A stretch of DNA of 64,000 nt from Paenibacillus sp. PL91 (GTDB lineage: Bacteria; Bacillota; Bacilli; Paenibacillales; Paenibacillaceae): contig NZ_JABBYG020000026.1 of the NCBI RefSeq assembly GCF_012935325.2, positions 1 through 64,000 on the forward strand, written 5' to 3'. A program made the position numbers and the translations under genes. The notes under the pieces are model-generated. The model saw nothing but the letters and a program-made list of their open reading frames with translations, ran no database searches and had not been told where the DNA came from. Below are positions 43,593 through 52,886 of this stretch, one piece after another (within the stretch, counting starts at the first letter, position 1; each line of letters begins with the position of its first letter).

Positions 43593-46541
43593 TTAGGGGG
43601 TGCTCCAATCCTGACGAAGCGTAAATAGCTCCTTCAGCGCTTCCGTCGAAAGCTCCGTAATCCAGCCTTCGGAGCTGGAGATCACGTTTTCGCTAAGCTG
43701 CTGCTTATTCTCCAGCATTTCATCGATACGTTCCTCAAGCGTGCCAAGCGAAATGAATTTATGCACTTGAACATCGCGGGTTTGACCCATGCGGTAAGCG
43801 CGATCGGTCGCTTGATTCTCGACGGCGGGATTCCACCAACGATCGAAATGGAACACATGGTTAGCCGCTGTCAGATTAAGCCCGACTCCTCCGGCTTTGA
43901 TGGACAAAATAAATACGTTAGGCTGCTCGGCAGGCGGCAGCGCATTCGATTGAAATTTCTCGATCATTCGATCTCGCGCAAGCTTAGACGTGCTGCCGTT
44001 CAAGTAGAGGATCGGCTCCTGCAGCTCTTGCTGCAGCACCGCTTTCAGCAGCTCTCCCATCCCGATATACTGCGTAAAAATAAGGCAGCGCTCTCCCTCG
44101 TCCCGCAGCTCTCTCACCATGGCGAGCAGCCGTTCGAGCTTTGCGGAACGGTTGATTAACGGCTCGGTATCGATTTCCCCGCCAGCCGAAGCCGATACCT
44201 CGAGAATCTGCTCCTTCGTGAGTAGCATAGGATGATCGCAGATTTGCTTTAGCTGCATAATCGTAGATAGGATGGCGCCTTTGCGTTCAATGCCTTCTAG
44301 CTTTTGCATGCGGTCCATAAGCTGATTGACGGTTTGATTGTAGAGCGCGCCCTGCTCGGCTGTCAGGTGGATATAGGTTTTCATCTCGTTCTTGTCCGGC
44401 AAATCGAGCAGGATAGCCGGGTCCTTCTTCTTGCGGCGAAGCATAAACGGCTTAACGAGCTTTTGCAAATCGGCGGTGCGTTCTGCATTTTGCTCTTTCT
44501 CGATGGGATTGCTGAATCGCTGCTGAAAGCCATGGGCGCTGCCTAGAAATCCCGGGTTCATGAAGTCGTATATGGACCACAGCTCCGATAGGCGATTCTC
44601 AATCGGCGTGCCGGTCAGCGCGATACGATGCTTGGCTGATAAGCTGCGCACCGCCGTGGATTGCTTGGTCTGGGCGTTTTTAATATTTTGTGCCTCGTCT
44701 AGGCAAATCGCTTCCCAAGTAAAGCTCTTCAGCAGCTCCTGATCAAGCGTTGCCGTTGCAAATGAAGTAAGAATGACATCTACATGCTGGATTTCCGCAT
44801 GAAAAGCATCCCCTTCCAGGCGTCTGCTGCCATAGTGAAGCATGACGCTCAGCGATGGCGCGAATCGGCTAATCTCCTTCTGCCAGTTGCCGAGAACCGA
44901 GGTCGGGCAAATGATAAGCGCAGGAAGCCGATTATCTGTATGTGCTGCGCTTTCCTTGAGATTCAGTAAATAAGCGATAAGCTGGACGGTTTTGCCGAGT
45001 CCCATATCGTCAGCGAGACAAGCGCCTAGCCCAAAGCGCCGCAAGAAGGACAGCCAAGCAAAGCCCTCGCGCTGATAAGGGCGAAGCTCTGCCCGCAGTC
45101 CAGCAGGGACTTCAAGCACAGGCCATTCCGACTTCTGGCTGAGCTGACTGACGAGCTTCATGAGATGCTCGTTCAGCTCAACTTCCAGTTGAATGCGCTG
45201 TGTTTGCTCCAAGTCCTGCTCAGGCTGCTCATCCTCTTGCCCTTCACTGCTGCTCAGCAAATGCAGCTGAAGCACGTCCTGAAAGGACAGCCCCTCGGAG
45301 CGGTCTATGCCGGCCATCGCTTTGCGGATCTGCGCAAGCAAGGCGGGATCAAGCGATATCCACTGACCGCGGAAGCGGACCAGCCGCTCATTGCGGGCAA
45401 CCAGTTCATTAAATTCAGACTCGGAGAGATCGGTCTCGCCGATCGCGATTCGCCAGTCAAAGTCAATCAGTGTATCAAGCCCGAACAATGACTCGCCGGT
45501 GCTCTCGGCACGGGTGCTGACCTTGGCGCGAAGCCGCGGTTTCTTGCGGCTCGCTGTTTCCCACCATGCGGGAAGCAGCACCTGCCAGCCAGCCTCTAAC
45601 AGCCGGGGGCTGTCCACAGCTAGGAACCGCCATGCAGCGTCATTTGCCATGGGGGCGTTCAACAGATCCTCTGCATGCCCGGAAAGCCGCTCCTTAGGCA
45701 GACTGGCGCGCAGCCGATTCAGCCAACCGGCAGAGCGCTCGCGCACGGCATTCGTCCAGGAAGCAGGCCATGAGCCGAAAGCTTCCCCTGCTTCAGACAG
45801 CCGGAGAGGCGCAAGCACCGCTTGGTTGAGCTTGTCCTGCAGAACGAGCTTAAGCTGCCAAGGTGCATCCATATCCGCTGGCTCTACGAGCTGCAGCATA
45901 GGACGGAATGGGGCTTGGTCGGCTTTCCAGCCTATCGCGATCAGCCACGCCTGCGCATCCAAGCCCGCTGCGGATGCGTGATCCTTCGCGAAGAGCAGCG
46001 GATATTCTCTTCGCAAATCGGCCGCAGTCGTTTCCGTCCCATAGCAAACGTCGAATAGGGTTGCTGAGAATGCCGCTTGCAGCCCGGCCCGCATCGTTTC
46101 GTCCGCATCTGCGGCCTCAAGCGCAGCTTGGATTTGTCTATTTAAAGCAGCGTTATCCCAGGTCCATTGCAGCTTGCCGGCACGGAAGGCGGAGAAGCTA
46201 GGGATATAGCGCTTGGCTTCGATTTCCGCAGCCAGCAAGGGGGCAAGAGTAACGAGCTGCTCGGCAAAATCTCCCCAAACCCACTCCACATGCTCAAGCA
46301 GCTTCTTTTTCGCGAAGAAGGGGATTACCTGCTCGGCGGGAAGCAGAACAAGCTCCAGTCCCTGAACCTGCTGAACCTCCAGCTCCGTACCGTAGAAGGA
46401 GGCCTCGTGCCAGGCGAACAGGCTTTGCTTTAAGCGGAGGCCGGTTATATAGTCGTTCGTGCCGCTAACCCCATATAGAAGGGCATCGCCATGCGTCGTT
46501 AAATTAACGTGCACCGCAATGGATTTTGTATGTATGCTCAT
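43593..46541 (-). CDS. SNF2-family helicase (YwqA/RapA-like)
   Basis: 982 residues. The N-terminal half is poorly conserved, rich in Trp and Leu. The helicase core starts near 480: LRPYQREGFAWL, P-loop DDMGLGKTVQ, DEAQ, SLSAKHRIALTGTPIENRLSELW, then the second lobe with LIFTQYIGMGELL, GGVGLNLTAANHVFHFDRWWNPAVE and the arginine-finger motif QATDRAYRMGQ. These are Swi2/Snf2 ATPases that move on duplex DNA. It follows the YwqB-like gene by a four-base overlap, the same pairing as ywqB-ywqA of Bacillus. Confidence 0.92.
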   Translation of the reverse strand: MSIHTKSIAVHVNLTTHGDALLYGVSGTNDYITGLRLKQSLFAWHEASFYGTELEVQQVQGLELVLLPAEQVIPFFAKKKLLEHVEWVWGDFAEQLVTLAPLLAAEIEAKRYIPSFSAFRAGKLQWTWDNAALNRQIQAALEAADADETMRAGLQAAFSATLFDVCYGTETTAADLRREYPLLFAKDHASAAGLDAQAWLIAIGWKADQAPFRPMLQLVEPADMDAPWQLKLVLQDKLNQAVLAPLRLSEAGEAFGSWPASWTNAVRERSAGWLNRLRASLPKERLSGHAEDLLNAPMANDAAWRFLAVDSPRLLEAGWQVLLPAWWETASRKKPRLRAKVSTRAESTGESLFGLDTLIDFDWRIAIGETDLSESEFNELVARNERLVRFRGQWISLDPALLAQIRKAMAGIDRSEGLSFQDVLQLHLLSSSEGQEDEQPEQDLEQTQRIQLEVELNEHLMKLVSQLSQKSEWPVLEVPAGLRAELRPYQREGFAWLSFLRRFGLGACLADDMGLGKTVQLIAYLLNLKESAAHTDNRLPALIICPTSVLGNWQKEISRFAPSLSVMLHYGSRRLEGDAFHAEIQHVDVILTSFATATLDQELLKSFTWEAICLDEAQNIKNAQTKQSTAVRSLSAKHRIALTGTPIENRLSELWSIYDFMNPGFLGSAHGFQQRFSNPIEKEQNAERTADLQKLVKPFMLRRKKKDPAILLDLPDKNEMKTYIHLTAEQGALYNQTVNQLMDRMQKLEGIERKGAILSTIMQLKQICDHPMLLTKEQILEVSASAGGEIDTEPLINRSAKLERLLAMVRELRDEGERCLIFTQYIGMGELLKAVLQQELQEPILYLNGSTSKLARDRMIEKFQSNALPPAEQPNVFILSIKAGGVGLNLTAANHVFHFDRWWNPAVENQATDRAYRMGQTRDVQVHKFISLGTLEERIDEMLENKQQLSENVISSSEGWITELSTEALKELFTLRQDWSTP

Positions 46542-47743
46542 GGAATTAGATTTCCTCTCCGAAGCTCCTCCTGCAGGGCGCGAAGCCGGCTGTTGCGAGA
46601 GGCGAAGGCTGTAATATACGATTCCCAGCGCTCCTCGTCCTTCATTTTTTTGTATAGCTTGGCGAGCCGTTTGAGCAGCTTTACCGCTGCTTTGTAGCCG
46701 TCTCTATTTTTGAGCAGAACATATCTCTCCGCAGCCTGATGAAAGAAGGGAAGCAGCAGCTCTGGCGCATGTTTCTCGATTGGTGCCAACACGCTGACGC
46801 GATAGTCCAGAGGCTCGCTGCTAGTACTTAGCTGATAATCGATCCACTGCTGCCATTTGGCGTAGAGGAGCAGCTTTTCCTCATAGATGGCTTTCGTATA
46901 AGGCAGCATCTGAATAAGAGGCGCCCACATTTGCTGCTCTGCACCGGGAATATGTGCAATAACGCTGTCCCAGTAGCGATAAAAGCTTGTCAAACTATTC
47001 AGCCGTTGACTCTCCATAAAAGGAACAGCTGCAACAAGCCATTCCCTTAATCGCTGCCATTCCTCTGCCTCTTGCAATACGGTTAGCATCGGGAACAGAT
47101 CCTCGGGACGTACGGCGATGCTGCCGCTCATTTCCTTCAGATGCGCAAGTGCTTCTTCATCGCGGCGCAAGTAGAGGCATATCCAGCTCTTAGCAAGCAG
47201 CCACGGGTATCGGGAATGCGAAGAGCCAAGCTCATCCGGTGCCTGTTGCAGCAGCTGCAGCTCGTCCGCAAACAGACTTGAATCGTAGGGGGAAATCCAG
47301 CAGCGCCAAAGCGAGATATACGGTTCATAGAAATATAGTTTGGAGCCGGCTTCGGTCAGCATTAGCTTTCGCAAATAGGCGAGTATCTCGGTTATGCGCT
47401 GCCAGTATCTCGGCTCATCAGCGATGTCAGGCTTATTTTCAAATATGCGCTCAATCGCCTTCTCCACATCGGAAATAGCGGCATGCGTGTGAAAGCCGAT
47501 AAAAGAACCCGGCTGCGACGTTTGGTTCGGCGCCCGGTTAAGCAGCAGCGCCAGAACATAAAGGTGGGCGCTCAGCTCGAACAGGCCGTTGCTGGCAGGA
47601 GAAAGCGCAGGTTTTATTTGGTTAATGGACGCCAAGGCTTCCTTTGCAAAGGAAGGGTTCCGGGTATGCTCTGCCAAGAAGGCGGTACGATGCTCAAACA
47701 GCCCGTGCCACTCGGCAATATTCATCGTATCAATTGGTTTCAT
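46538..47743 (-). CDS. YwqB-like helical-repeat protein without the SWIM finger
   Basis: 401 residues, almost all alpha-helical, rich in Leu, Trp, Ala and Glu, with TPR-like repeats (e.g. WLLAKSWICLYLRRDEEALAHLKEM). It overlaps the SNF2 gene by four bases. In Bacilli and Paenibacilli the SNF2 helicase is usually preceded by YwqB, a protein of about 540-570 residues with an N-terminal SWIM zinc finger and a helical C-terminal part. Here the frame lacks a CxC...CxH finger and is shorter, so it may be a reduced or divergent version. I see no frame upstream that restores it. Confidence 0.65.
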   Translation of the reverse strand: MKPIDTMNIAEWHGLFEHRTAFLAEHTRNPSFAKEALASINQIKPALSPASNGLFELSAHLYVLALLLNRAPNQTSQPGSFIGFHTHAAISDVEKAIERIFENKPDIADEPRYWQRITEILAYLRKLMLTEAGSKLYFYEPYISLWRCWISPYDSSLFADELQLLQQAPDELGSSHSRYPWLLAKSWICLYLRRDEEALAHLKEMSGSIAVRPEDLFPMLTVLQEAEEWQRLREWLVAAVPFMESQRLNSLTSFYRYWDSVIAHIPGAEQQMWAPLIQMLPYTKAIYEEKLLLYAKWQQWIDYQLSTSSEPLDYRVSVLAPIEKHAPELLLPFFHQAAERYVLLKNRDGYKAAVKLLKRLAKLYKKMKDEERWESYITAFASRNSRLRALQEELRRGNLIP

Positions 47744-47865
47744 GACGGATAGGTCTCCCGAGCGAATAAGGTTTATTTTCGAATAAGGTTATTATATCAT
47801 TTATCTAAATGAAGCTAGGCATTACCATGATCATGTTTAGATGCACAGGGGAAGGAAAGATTATT

Positions 47866-48183
47866 ATGGCTATTCTTGAAGTACAAGAGGCTGACTGGCT
47901 CAAGCTGAATCGAATCGGCAACGGAAAGGATGCGCTGCTGTTTTCATCGCCGTTCTGCGGAACGTGCAAGGTTGCGGAGCGCATGCTGGAAATTGTAGAC
48001 GCCGCCGAGGTTCCAGTCACTTTATATAAAATAAATATTAACTATGCAGCCAAGCTGCGCAATGCATGGAAAATTACAAGCGTGCCCTGTCTCGTCCTGC
48101 TCAAGGACGGGGAGCCTGTTCAATTCGAATATGCGATGCGGTCGGTAGATTATTTGTATAAGCTAATGAAGAACTTGGACTAG
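47866..48183 (+). CDS. Thioredoxin-like protein
   Basis: 105 residues from ATG 47866, with GGAAGGA upstream; the longer frame to 47809 has no site. Thioredoxin fold with active-site motif SSPFCGTCK (C-G-T-C rather than the canonical C-G-P-C), a cis-Pro strand SVPCLVLLKDG and a C-terminal helix. It reduces disulfides or supplies redox control. It is divergent from the YwqB-like gene and is monocistronic. Confidence 0.85.
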   Translation: MAILEVQEADWLKLNRIGNGKDALLFSSPFCGTCKVAERMLEIVDAAEVPVTLYKININYAAKLRNAWKITSVPCLVLLKDGEPVQFEYAMRSVDYLYKLMKNLD

Positions 48184-48300
48184 CGAGATGTTTAAGCTTT
48201 TATAGCCTATTTATCTTTGTTTTATGCTATATTATTGAGGATATGAATTGCTAAAAATAGTAAGCTATATTCATATAAAAAAGATAGCATGGGGGTATTT

Positions 48301-49560
48301 ATGCTAGGTTATTTTAAAGATTTTGTATTAAACATATTTATCATATGCTCCCCGCTAGCCTTATACCCGTACATCCATAAAGCCAAGAGCAACGTGCTTC
48401 TTTATCGCTTCTTCGTGAGCATCCTCTTTTCGCTAGCCATTATGATGACGATGTCTTTTCCCATTAATTTAAATGGCTTAATCTATGATTTCAGGTCGAT
48501 TCCACTAGCGATCGGCGCACTTTATGGCGGACTGCATGTATCGATATTTTTATATGTGGTCCTCTTGCTGTATCGCAATTTTCTTCACGGTCCAAATGAA
48601 TGGGTGTATGTCATCTCGATAATGCCAAGCTTTGTCGTTTATCTCTTCCTGTACAAACGCTTTCGCTCTTTGCCAATCGTTCGCAAGATAGCTGTGGTCA
48701 TCTTGTATTGCTCGCTCATTAAGCTGTTGACCTTTGCGTCGTATCATATATGGACAGGGCAAATGGAAATCCTGTTAATAAAGCCAAATGCAACCTTGCA
48801 AACGTATGTGCTCCAAGCCATAATTGCGGGGATATGCGCCTATATCATCTATGTTCAGGATCAATTTTTTCTGATGCAGGAGGAGATGATCAGGAGCGAG
48901 AAGATGAAAATTGTCGGTGACATGGCCGCATCCGTGGCACATGAAATTCGCAATCCGCTTACCACCATTAGAGGGTTCATTCATTTATTCGCTACAGCTA
49001 ATCTCGAAAATGATAAGAAGGAAACCTATAAAAAAATATGCTTCGAGGAACTAGACCGTGCGGAGCTTATCATTGCCGATTACCTCTCGCTCGCTAAGCC
49101 TGATCCTGAGGTCGTTGAAGCGATCAATATCAATGAAGAAATCCATTACTTATCGAATGTGCTTATGACCTATGCGAACTACCATAATATTCAAATAGAG
49201 GTCGAGACAACAGAAGAGCATGATTTTCACATCCATGGAGACCGCTATAAATTCCGTCAGGCACTCATCAATATTGGCAAAAATGCGATCGAAGCCATGC
49301 AGGGCGGCGGTTTATTAGAGCTTAAAACGGACATTCGCGATAATCATGCCCTTATCGTATTAAGCGATAATGGGAGTGGAATGGCACCTGAGCAAATGAA
49401 GAGGCTTGGCACGCCTTATTATTCGACTAAGGAGAAGGGAACAGGCCTTGGAACGATGGTTTCCTTTAGCATTATTAAGAAGATGAATGGGAAAATCGAC
49501 GTTAAGAGCGAGCTTGGAATAGGTACGGAGTTTTATCTCAGCTTCCCGAAAGCGAATTGA
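48301..49560 (+). CDS. Sensor histidine kinase with 5TMR-LYT-like membrane domain (sporulation kinase type)
   Basis: 419 residues from ATG 48301, five bases after GGGGG. Six hydrophobic segments fill the first 180 residues (5TMR-LYT-like; IPLAIGALYGGLHV is typical). A HisKA domain has His214 in VAHEIRNPLTTIRGF, and a HATPase domain shows NIGKNAIEAMQGGG, DNGSGM and GTGLGTMVSF. The pattern is that of Bacillus/Paenibacillus orphan kinases feeding the Spo0 phosphorelay. No response regulator is adjacent, which supports that reading (inference). Confidence 0.85.
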   Translation: MLGYFKDFVLNIFIICSPLALYPYIHKAKSNVLLYRFFVSILFSLAIMMTMSFPINLNGLIYDFRSIPLAIGALYGGLHVSIFLYVVLLLYRNFLHGPNEWVYVISIMPSFVVYLFLYKRFRSLPIVRKIAVVILYCSLIKLLTFASYHIWTGQMEILLIKPNATLQTYVLQAIIAGICAYIIYVQDQFFLMQEEMIRSEKMKIVGDMAASVAHEIRNPLTTIRGFIHLFATANLENDKKETYKKICFEELDRAELIIADYLSLAKPDPEVVEAININEEIHYLSNVLMTYANYHNIQIEVETTEEHDFHIHGDRYKFRQALINIGKNAIEAMQGGGLLELKTDIRDNHALIVLSDNGSGMAPEQMKRLGTPYYSTKEKGTGLGTMVSFSIIKKMNGKIDVKSELGIGTEFYLSFPKAN

Positions 49561-49672
49561 AAATCATTTTTCCGTTAAAATTTTCATCCTGCTAAGATTA
49601 TCGCGCTGTTCGTGCTATAATTAAGAGGTGCAGTCAATAAAGATCATTGACTATGATAAAGGAGTCGGAAAT

Positions 49673-49903
49673 ATGCAGGTAGTATTTGAAGACTGGGATC
49701 AAAAAGTTAAAAAGACATTTAATGCGACCAGCAAGCAGGTTGTATTGACCGTAACCGAGGCCGGTGATCTCTTAGGCCTTACAAAGGACCAGATGAAGGT
49801 GTATGTGCTTAAGCATAACCTGACGAAGGTTTCGATTAATCGCAGCGTCCACAGATATCTATTACTGAAAAGCGAAATAGATGAGATCCTAGGAAAAGCC
49901 TAA
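49673..49903 (+). CDS. Small helix-turn-helix-like protein of unknown function
   Basis: 76 residues from ATG 49673, eight bases after AAAGGAG. A short beta start (MQVVFEDWDQKVKKTF) is followed by VLTVTEAGDLLGLTKDQMKVYVLKHNL, which resembles the helix-turn-helix of excisionase/MerR-like small DNA-binding proteins. The end binds loosely to nothing I recognise. It follows the kinase by about 110 bases and has its own terminator. Function unknown. Confidence 0.7.
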   Translation: MQVVFEDWDQKVKKTFNATSKQVVLTVTEAGDLLGLTKDQMKVYVLKHNLTKVSINRSVHRYLLLKSEIDEILGKA

Positions 49904-49915
49904 TATGTACATCAG

Positions 49916-49947
49916 CCACAACCTCCGCCGAGGTTGTGGTTTTTTGT
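49916..49947 (+). terminator. Rho-independent terminator
   Basis: CCACAACCTC and GAGGTTGTGG arms around CGCC, followed by T6. Confidence 0.9.
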
Positions 49948-50051
49948 TGTTTCATAAAAAGCGAGGCATGCTGCTATTTTGTACATAATTACCATTGGTT
50001 TCGTGAAATATAGGAATGGTACATAAATGCATGGGAATGGGGTAGTTCAAG

Positions 50052-50315
50052 ATGACGACTATAGGCGTAACAGCTGCTGCTATCTTGGCTTCGCTGCTTC
50101 TTGCTCTTCTTGATATGGGCGTATATCGCGAATCCTTTGGACTTGCGTTCTATAAACAGTCTCTGGCTTATAATAGCTGGCAAACCTATTTGATCGTAAT
50201 AGGTGCTTTCACTTTTGCCCTAATACAGGATTGGCGAAGCCTAAAACGTTCTAAAGGCAGGCAGCAATCACAGCGATTAAGAGGCGAGCAGCGCAGCGAT
50301 AGGAATAAGCGATGA
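50052..50315 (+). CDS. Small membrane protein at the head of the ger operon
   Basis: 87 residues. A hydrophobic segment at about 5-23 (GVTAAAILASLLLALLDMGV) and a second at about 46-58 (LIVIGAFTFALI) are followed by a strongly basic tail. It overlaps the GerAB-like gene by four bases (ATGA), so it is part of the germinant-receptor operon. It may be an accessory of the GerD/GerX-D-subunit kind known from some receptor operons, but the sequence does not prove this. Confidence 0.7.
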   Translation: MTTIGVTAAAILASLLLALLDMGVYRESFGLAFYKQSLAYNSWQTYLIVIGAFTFALIQDWRSLKRSKGRQQSQRLRGEQRSDRNKR

Positions 50316-51445
50316 CAAATAAAATGACCATGTTTCAAAGCTACAGCCTCATGCTTGTTTTACTTTTAGGAACGTCAATTCTCTTTGGGACTCCTAAGCT
50401 AGTGCCGGATGTTTGGCTGGTTCAAGTGATTACCGTCGTTCCAGCCCTCTTGTTGTTTCTGCTCTACACCACTATGGTTTCTACGGAGTCGCCGAAAGGG
50501 CTGTACGCCCTCTTGGTTGCAGCTTGGGGAAACCTAATTGGAAAAGCATTCGTACTCTGCTACACCATTTATTTTCTGTATATTGCAGCACGGAATGTTC
50601 GGGATATGCTGGAACTAGTCATGACGACGCTATTGCGTACAACTCCGCAGGAGATCGTTGTCGTACTGTTTGTACTTGTAATCGCTTATGCAACGTATGG
50701 CGGCATGCTGGCATTAGGAAGGTTATCGGAAGTTATTATTGGATTGATTTTTTTGTTTTTTATTGCGATAGCTGCTCTTTTGCTCATGAGCGGGTCGCTT
50801 GATCTGCATAGAATGCTGCCTTTTTTGTCCAAAGGAATCGTCCCCGTTATCAAGACGAGCATCGAAAGCTCCTTGTGGTTTCCTTATGGTGAATTGATCG
50901 TGTTTCTCGTTTTGTGTCCGCGAATGGGCGGGAAAAGCTTATTTCGCAAGGCTGGAGTGAGGGCGGTTATAAGCGCAGGCATTATTTTAGCCTTCTCTGA
51001 TTTGCTGCAAATATGGTCGATGGGGATGGAGTACGAGAAGTATTCGACTTTTCCGCTGCTGGATGCGGCAAGGCTCATTAATGTATTGGATTTTATAAAC
51101 CGTATGGATGCACTTGTTGCCTTGATCACCATCTTCGGCGTTTTTTTAAAATGCACCATTTTTTTATATGCAGGCGCCAAAGGCGTGTCTGTCATATTTC
51201 GGAGGGCAAGCCGGACTTACATCTACCCGCTCGCCATGTTGATTGGGGCCATGTCAATCATCGTCACGCAAAACTTTGCTGAGCATTCGGAGGAAGGGCT
51301 TCATTTTGTGGTCTATTTCCTGCATATTCCGTTTCAGTTTGTGCTTCCGCTCCTTACGGGAGCTTTGATTTGGATTCGTTCTAACCGAAAGGGAGGCAAT
51401 GCGAGTGAACCGATCAAACCAACCTTCACAAAGTCAGATGGATAG
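50312..51445 (+). CDS. Spore germinant receptor B subunit (GerAB family)
   Basis: 377 residues with about ten membrane segments. It belongs to the spore germination family of the amino acid/polyamine/organocation transporter superfamily (GerAB/ArcD/ProY). Start motif QSYSLMLVLLLGTSILF and the region YFLYIAARNVRDMLELVM are typical. In spores the B subunit binds germinants within the A-B-C receptor in the inner membrane. Order here is small protein, B, A, C rather than A, B, C. Confidence 0.92.
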   Translation: MTNKMTMFQSYSLMLVLLLGTSILFGTPKLVPDVWLVQVITVVPALLLFLLYTTMVSTESPKGLYALLVAAWGNLIGKAFVLCYTIYFLYIAARNVRDMLELVMTTLLRTTPQEIVVVLFVLVIAYATYGGMLALGRLSEVIIGLIFLFFIAIAALLLMSGSLDLHRMLPFLSKGIVPVIKTSIESSLWFPYGELIVFLVLCPRMGGKSLFRKAGVRAVISAGIILAFSDLLQIWSMGMEYEKYSTFPLLDAARLINVLDFINRMDALVALITIFGVFLKCTIFLYAGAKGVSVIFRRASRTYIYPLAMLIGAMSIIVTQNFAEHSEEGLHFVVYFLHIPFQFVLPLLTGALIWIRSNRKGGNASEPIKPTFTKSDG

Positions 51446-52886
51446 TCAGTCTATACAGTCAATCGATCAAGTTCGCTCCTATGTAACGGATATTTTCGGC
51501 AATACGGATGACCTTGCCGTTGTGGCGGTTCGTATCGGGGAAACGAGTGGACTGCTCTGCTATTTGGAGACGATGACGAGCGTCCCTTTTATTATGGACC
51601 ATATCATAAGGCCGCTATCGCATATGAAAGAAAGTGAAGCGCTTAGCAGCACCGAGGCGATGCTGGGAGGTTTGATGGAGAAGTATTTCGGAGGGTTGTC
51701 CTGTGAGCTCATTGACGATCTGAAGGACCTTGCGCATAAGCTGGTTGCCGGTTACGCCGGCTTAGCGATAGACGGGGCGTCTTCGATACTCGTGTTAGAC
51801 GTGAAGAAGATGGATAACCGAACGGTCGCTGAGCCCACGTCACAGGGCGTCGTAAGAGGGCCGAAGGATGGATTTACCGAATCGGCGGATACGAATATGA
51901 GCTTAATCCGCAGGCGTTTGATCAATGAGAGGCTGCGCTTTGAAAAATATGCAGTAGGCGCAAAATCGCGTACTGCCGTGTACATAGCCTACTTGGAGGG
52001 AGGAGTCGACTCCAAGGTGCTTGATAAGATCAGGAAAAGGCTGCAAATGAGTCAAATGACGAGCGTGATGGACTCCGGCAATTTAGAGGAGCTTCTTAGA
52101 CCAAGAAGCTTCTCTTTGTTCCCGACCATATACAGCACCGAGCGGCCGGATGCGGTTTGTTCTTCCATCATGGAGGCGAAGGCCGCTATCATTGTGAACG
52201 GCAGCCCGTTTGTGCTCGTTGTTCCGGCAGTCATGAACGATTTTTTTAAGTCGCCGGAGGATCATTATCAGTGGTTTGCTTTCGGTACCTTCACGAGGCT
52301 ATTGCGATACTTAGCTTTCTTCTTCTCGCTGTTCGTTCCCTCCATCTATATAGCGATAACGACCTTTCATGCTGAATTGATACCAACGGTGCTGCTGACA
52401 AGCATAGTTGCGCAGCGGGAGGGCATCCCTTTCCCGGCCGTTATCGAAATTTTATTGATGGAAATTACGTTTGAAATCTTGCGCGAGGCAGGAACGCGAA
52501 TGCCTCGGGTCGTCGGTCAGACGATATCCATCGTAGGAGCCTTAGTGCTTGGCGAGGCGGCCGTTCAAGCGGGAATCGTATCCAGCATCAACGTTATCGT
52601 AGTGTCGCTAACCGCTATTTCCGGCTTCGCTGCTCCTATTTACACCTTCGGCACCAACGTTCGCCTTTTGAGGTTCGGATTTATTTTTCTAGCTGGGCTG
52701 CTGGGGCTCTATGGCATCATAGTGGGGGCTGTCTACTTGTTGGTGCATTTGGTTAGATTACAATCCTTTAGTGTTGCTTATCTGTCTCCGCTCGTCCCAT
52801 TTCGCGTTAGCAATCAGAAGGATGCGGTATTGATCTTTCAGACTCCCTTGCCCGATGAGGGGATTGGAGGGGAGAGCCGTGAATAA
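51405..52886 (+). CDS. Spore germinant receptor A subunit (GerAA family)
   Basis: 493 residues from GTG 51405, eight bases after GGGAGG; ATG 51399 is only two bases from it. N-terminal hydrophilic domain with DLAVVAVRIGETSG, LIRRRLINERLRFEKYAVG and RPDAVCSSIMEAKAAIIVNGSPFVLVVP, then about five membrane segments (FFSLFVPSIYIAITTFH, LGEAAVQAGIV). It overlaps the B-subunit gene by 41 bases, so the two are translated in step. It forms the core of the receptor that starts germination. Confidence 0.94.
   Translation: MNRSNQPSQSQMDSQSIQSIDQVRSYVTDIFGNTDDLAVVAVRIGETSGLLCYLETMTSVPFIMDHIIRPLSHMKESEALSSTEAMLGGLMEKYFGGLSCELIDDLKDLAHKLVAGYAGLAIDGASSILVLDVKKMDNRTVAEPTSQGVVRGPKDGFTESADTNMSLIRRRLINERLRFEKYAVGAKSRTAVYIAYLEGGVDSKVLDKIRKRLQMSQMTSVMDSGNLEELLRPRSFSLFPTIYSTERPDAVCSSIMEAKAAIIVNGSPFVLVVPAVMNDFFKSPEDHYQWFAFGTFTRLLRYLAFFFSLFVPSIYIAITTFHAELIPTVLLTSIVAQREGIPFPAVIEILLMEITFEILREAGTRMPRVVGQTISIVGALVLGEAAVQAGIVSSINVIVVSLTAISGFAAPIYTFGTNVRLLRFGFIFLAGLLGLYGIIVGAVYLLVHLVRLQSFSVAYLSPLVPFRVSNQKDAVLIFQTPLPDEGIGGESRE

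Noticed and set aside
45391..45981. 196-codon plus-strand frame inside the SNF2 gene
   Set aside because: Antisense shadow of a long, well-conserved gene; Ser/Arg-rich without any domain.
49960..50050. Sigma-G promoter before the ger operon
   Set aside because: CATAAT-like -10 strings exist, but no -35 match at 17-18 bases.
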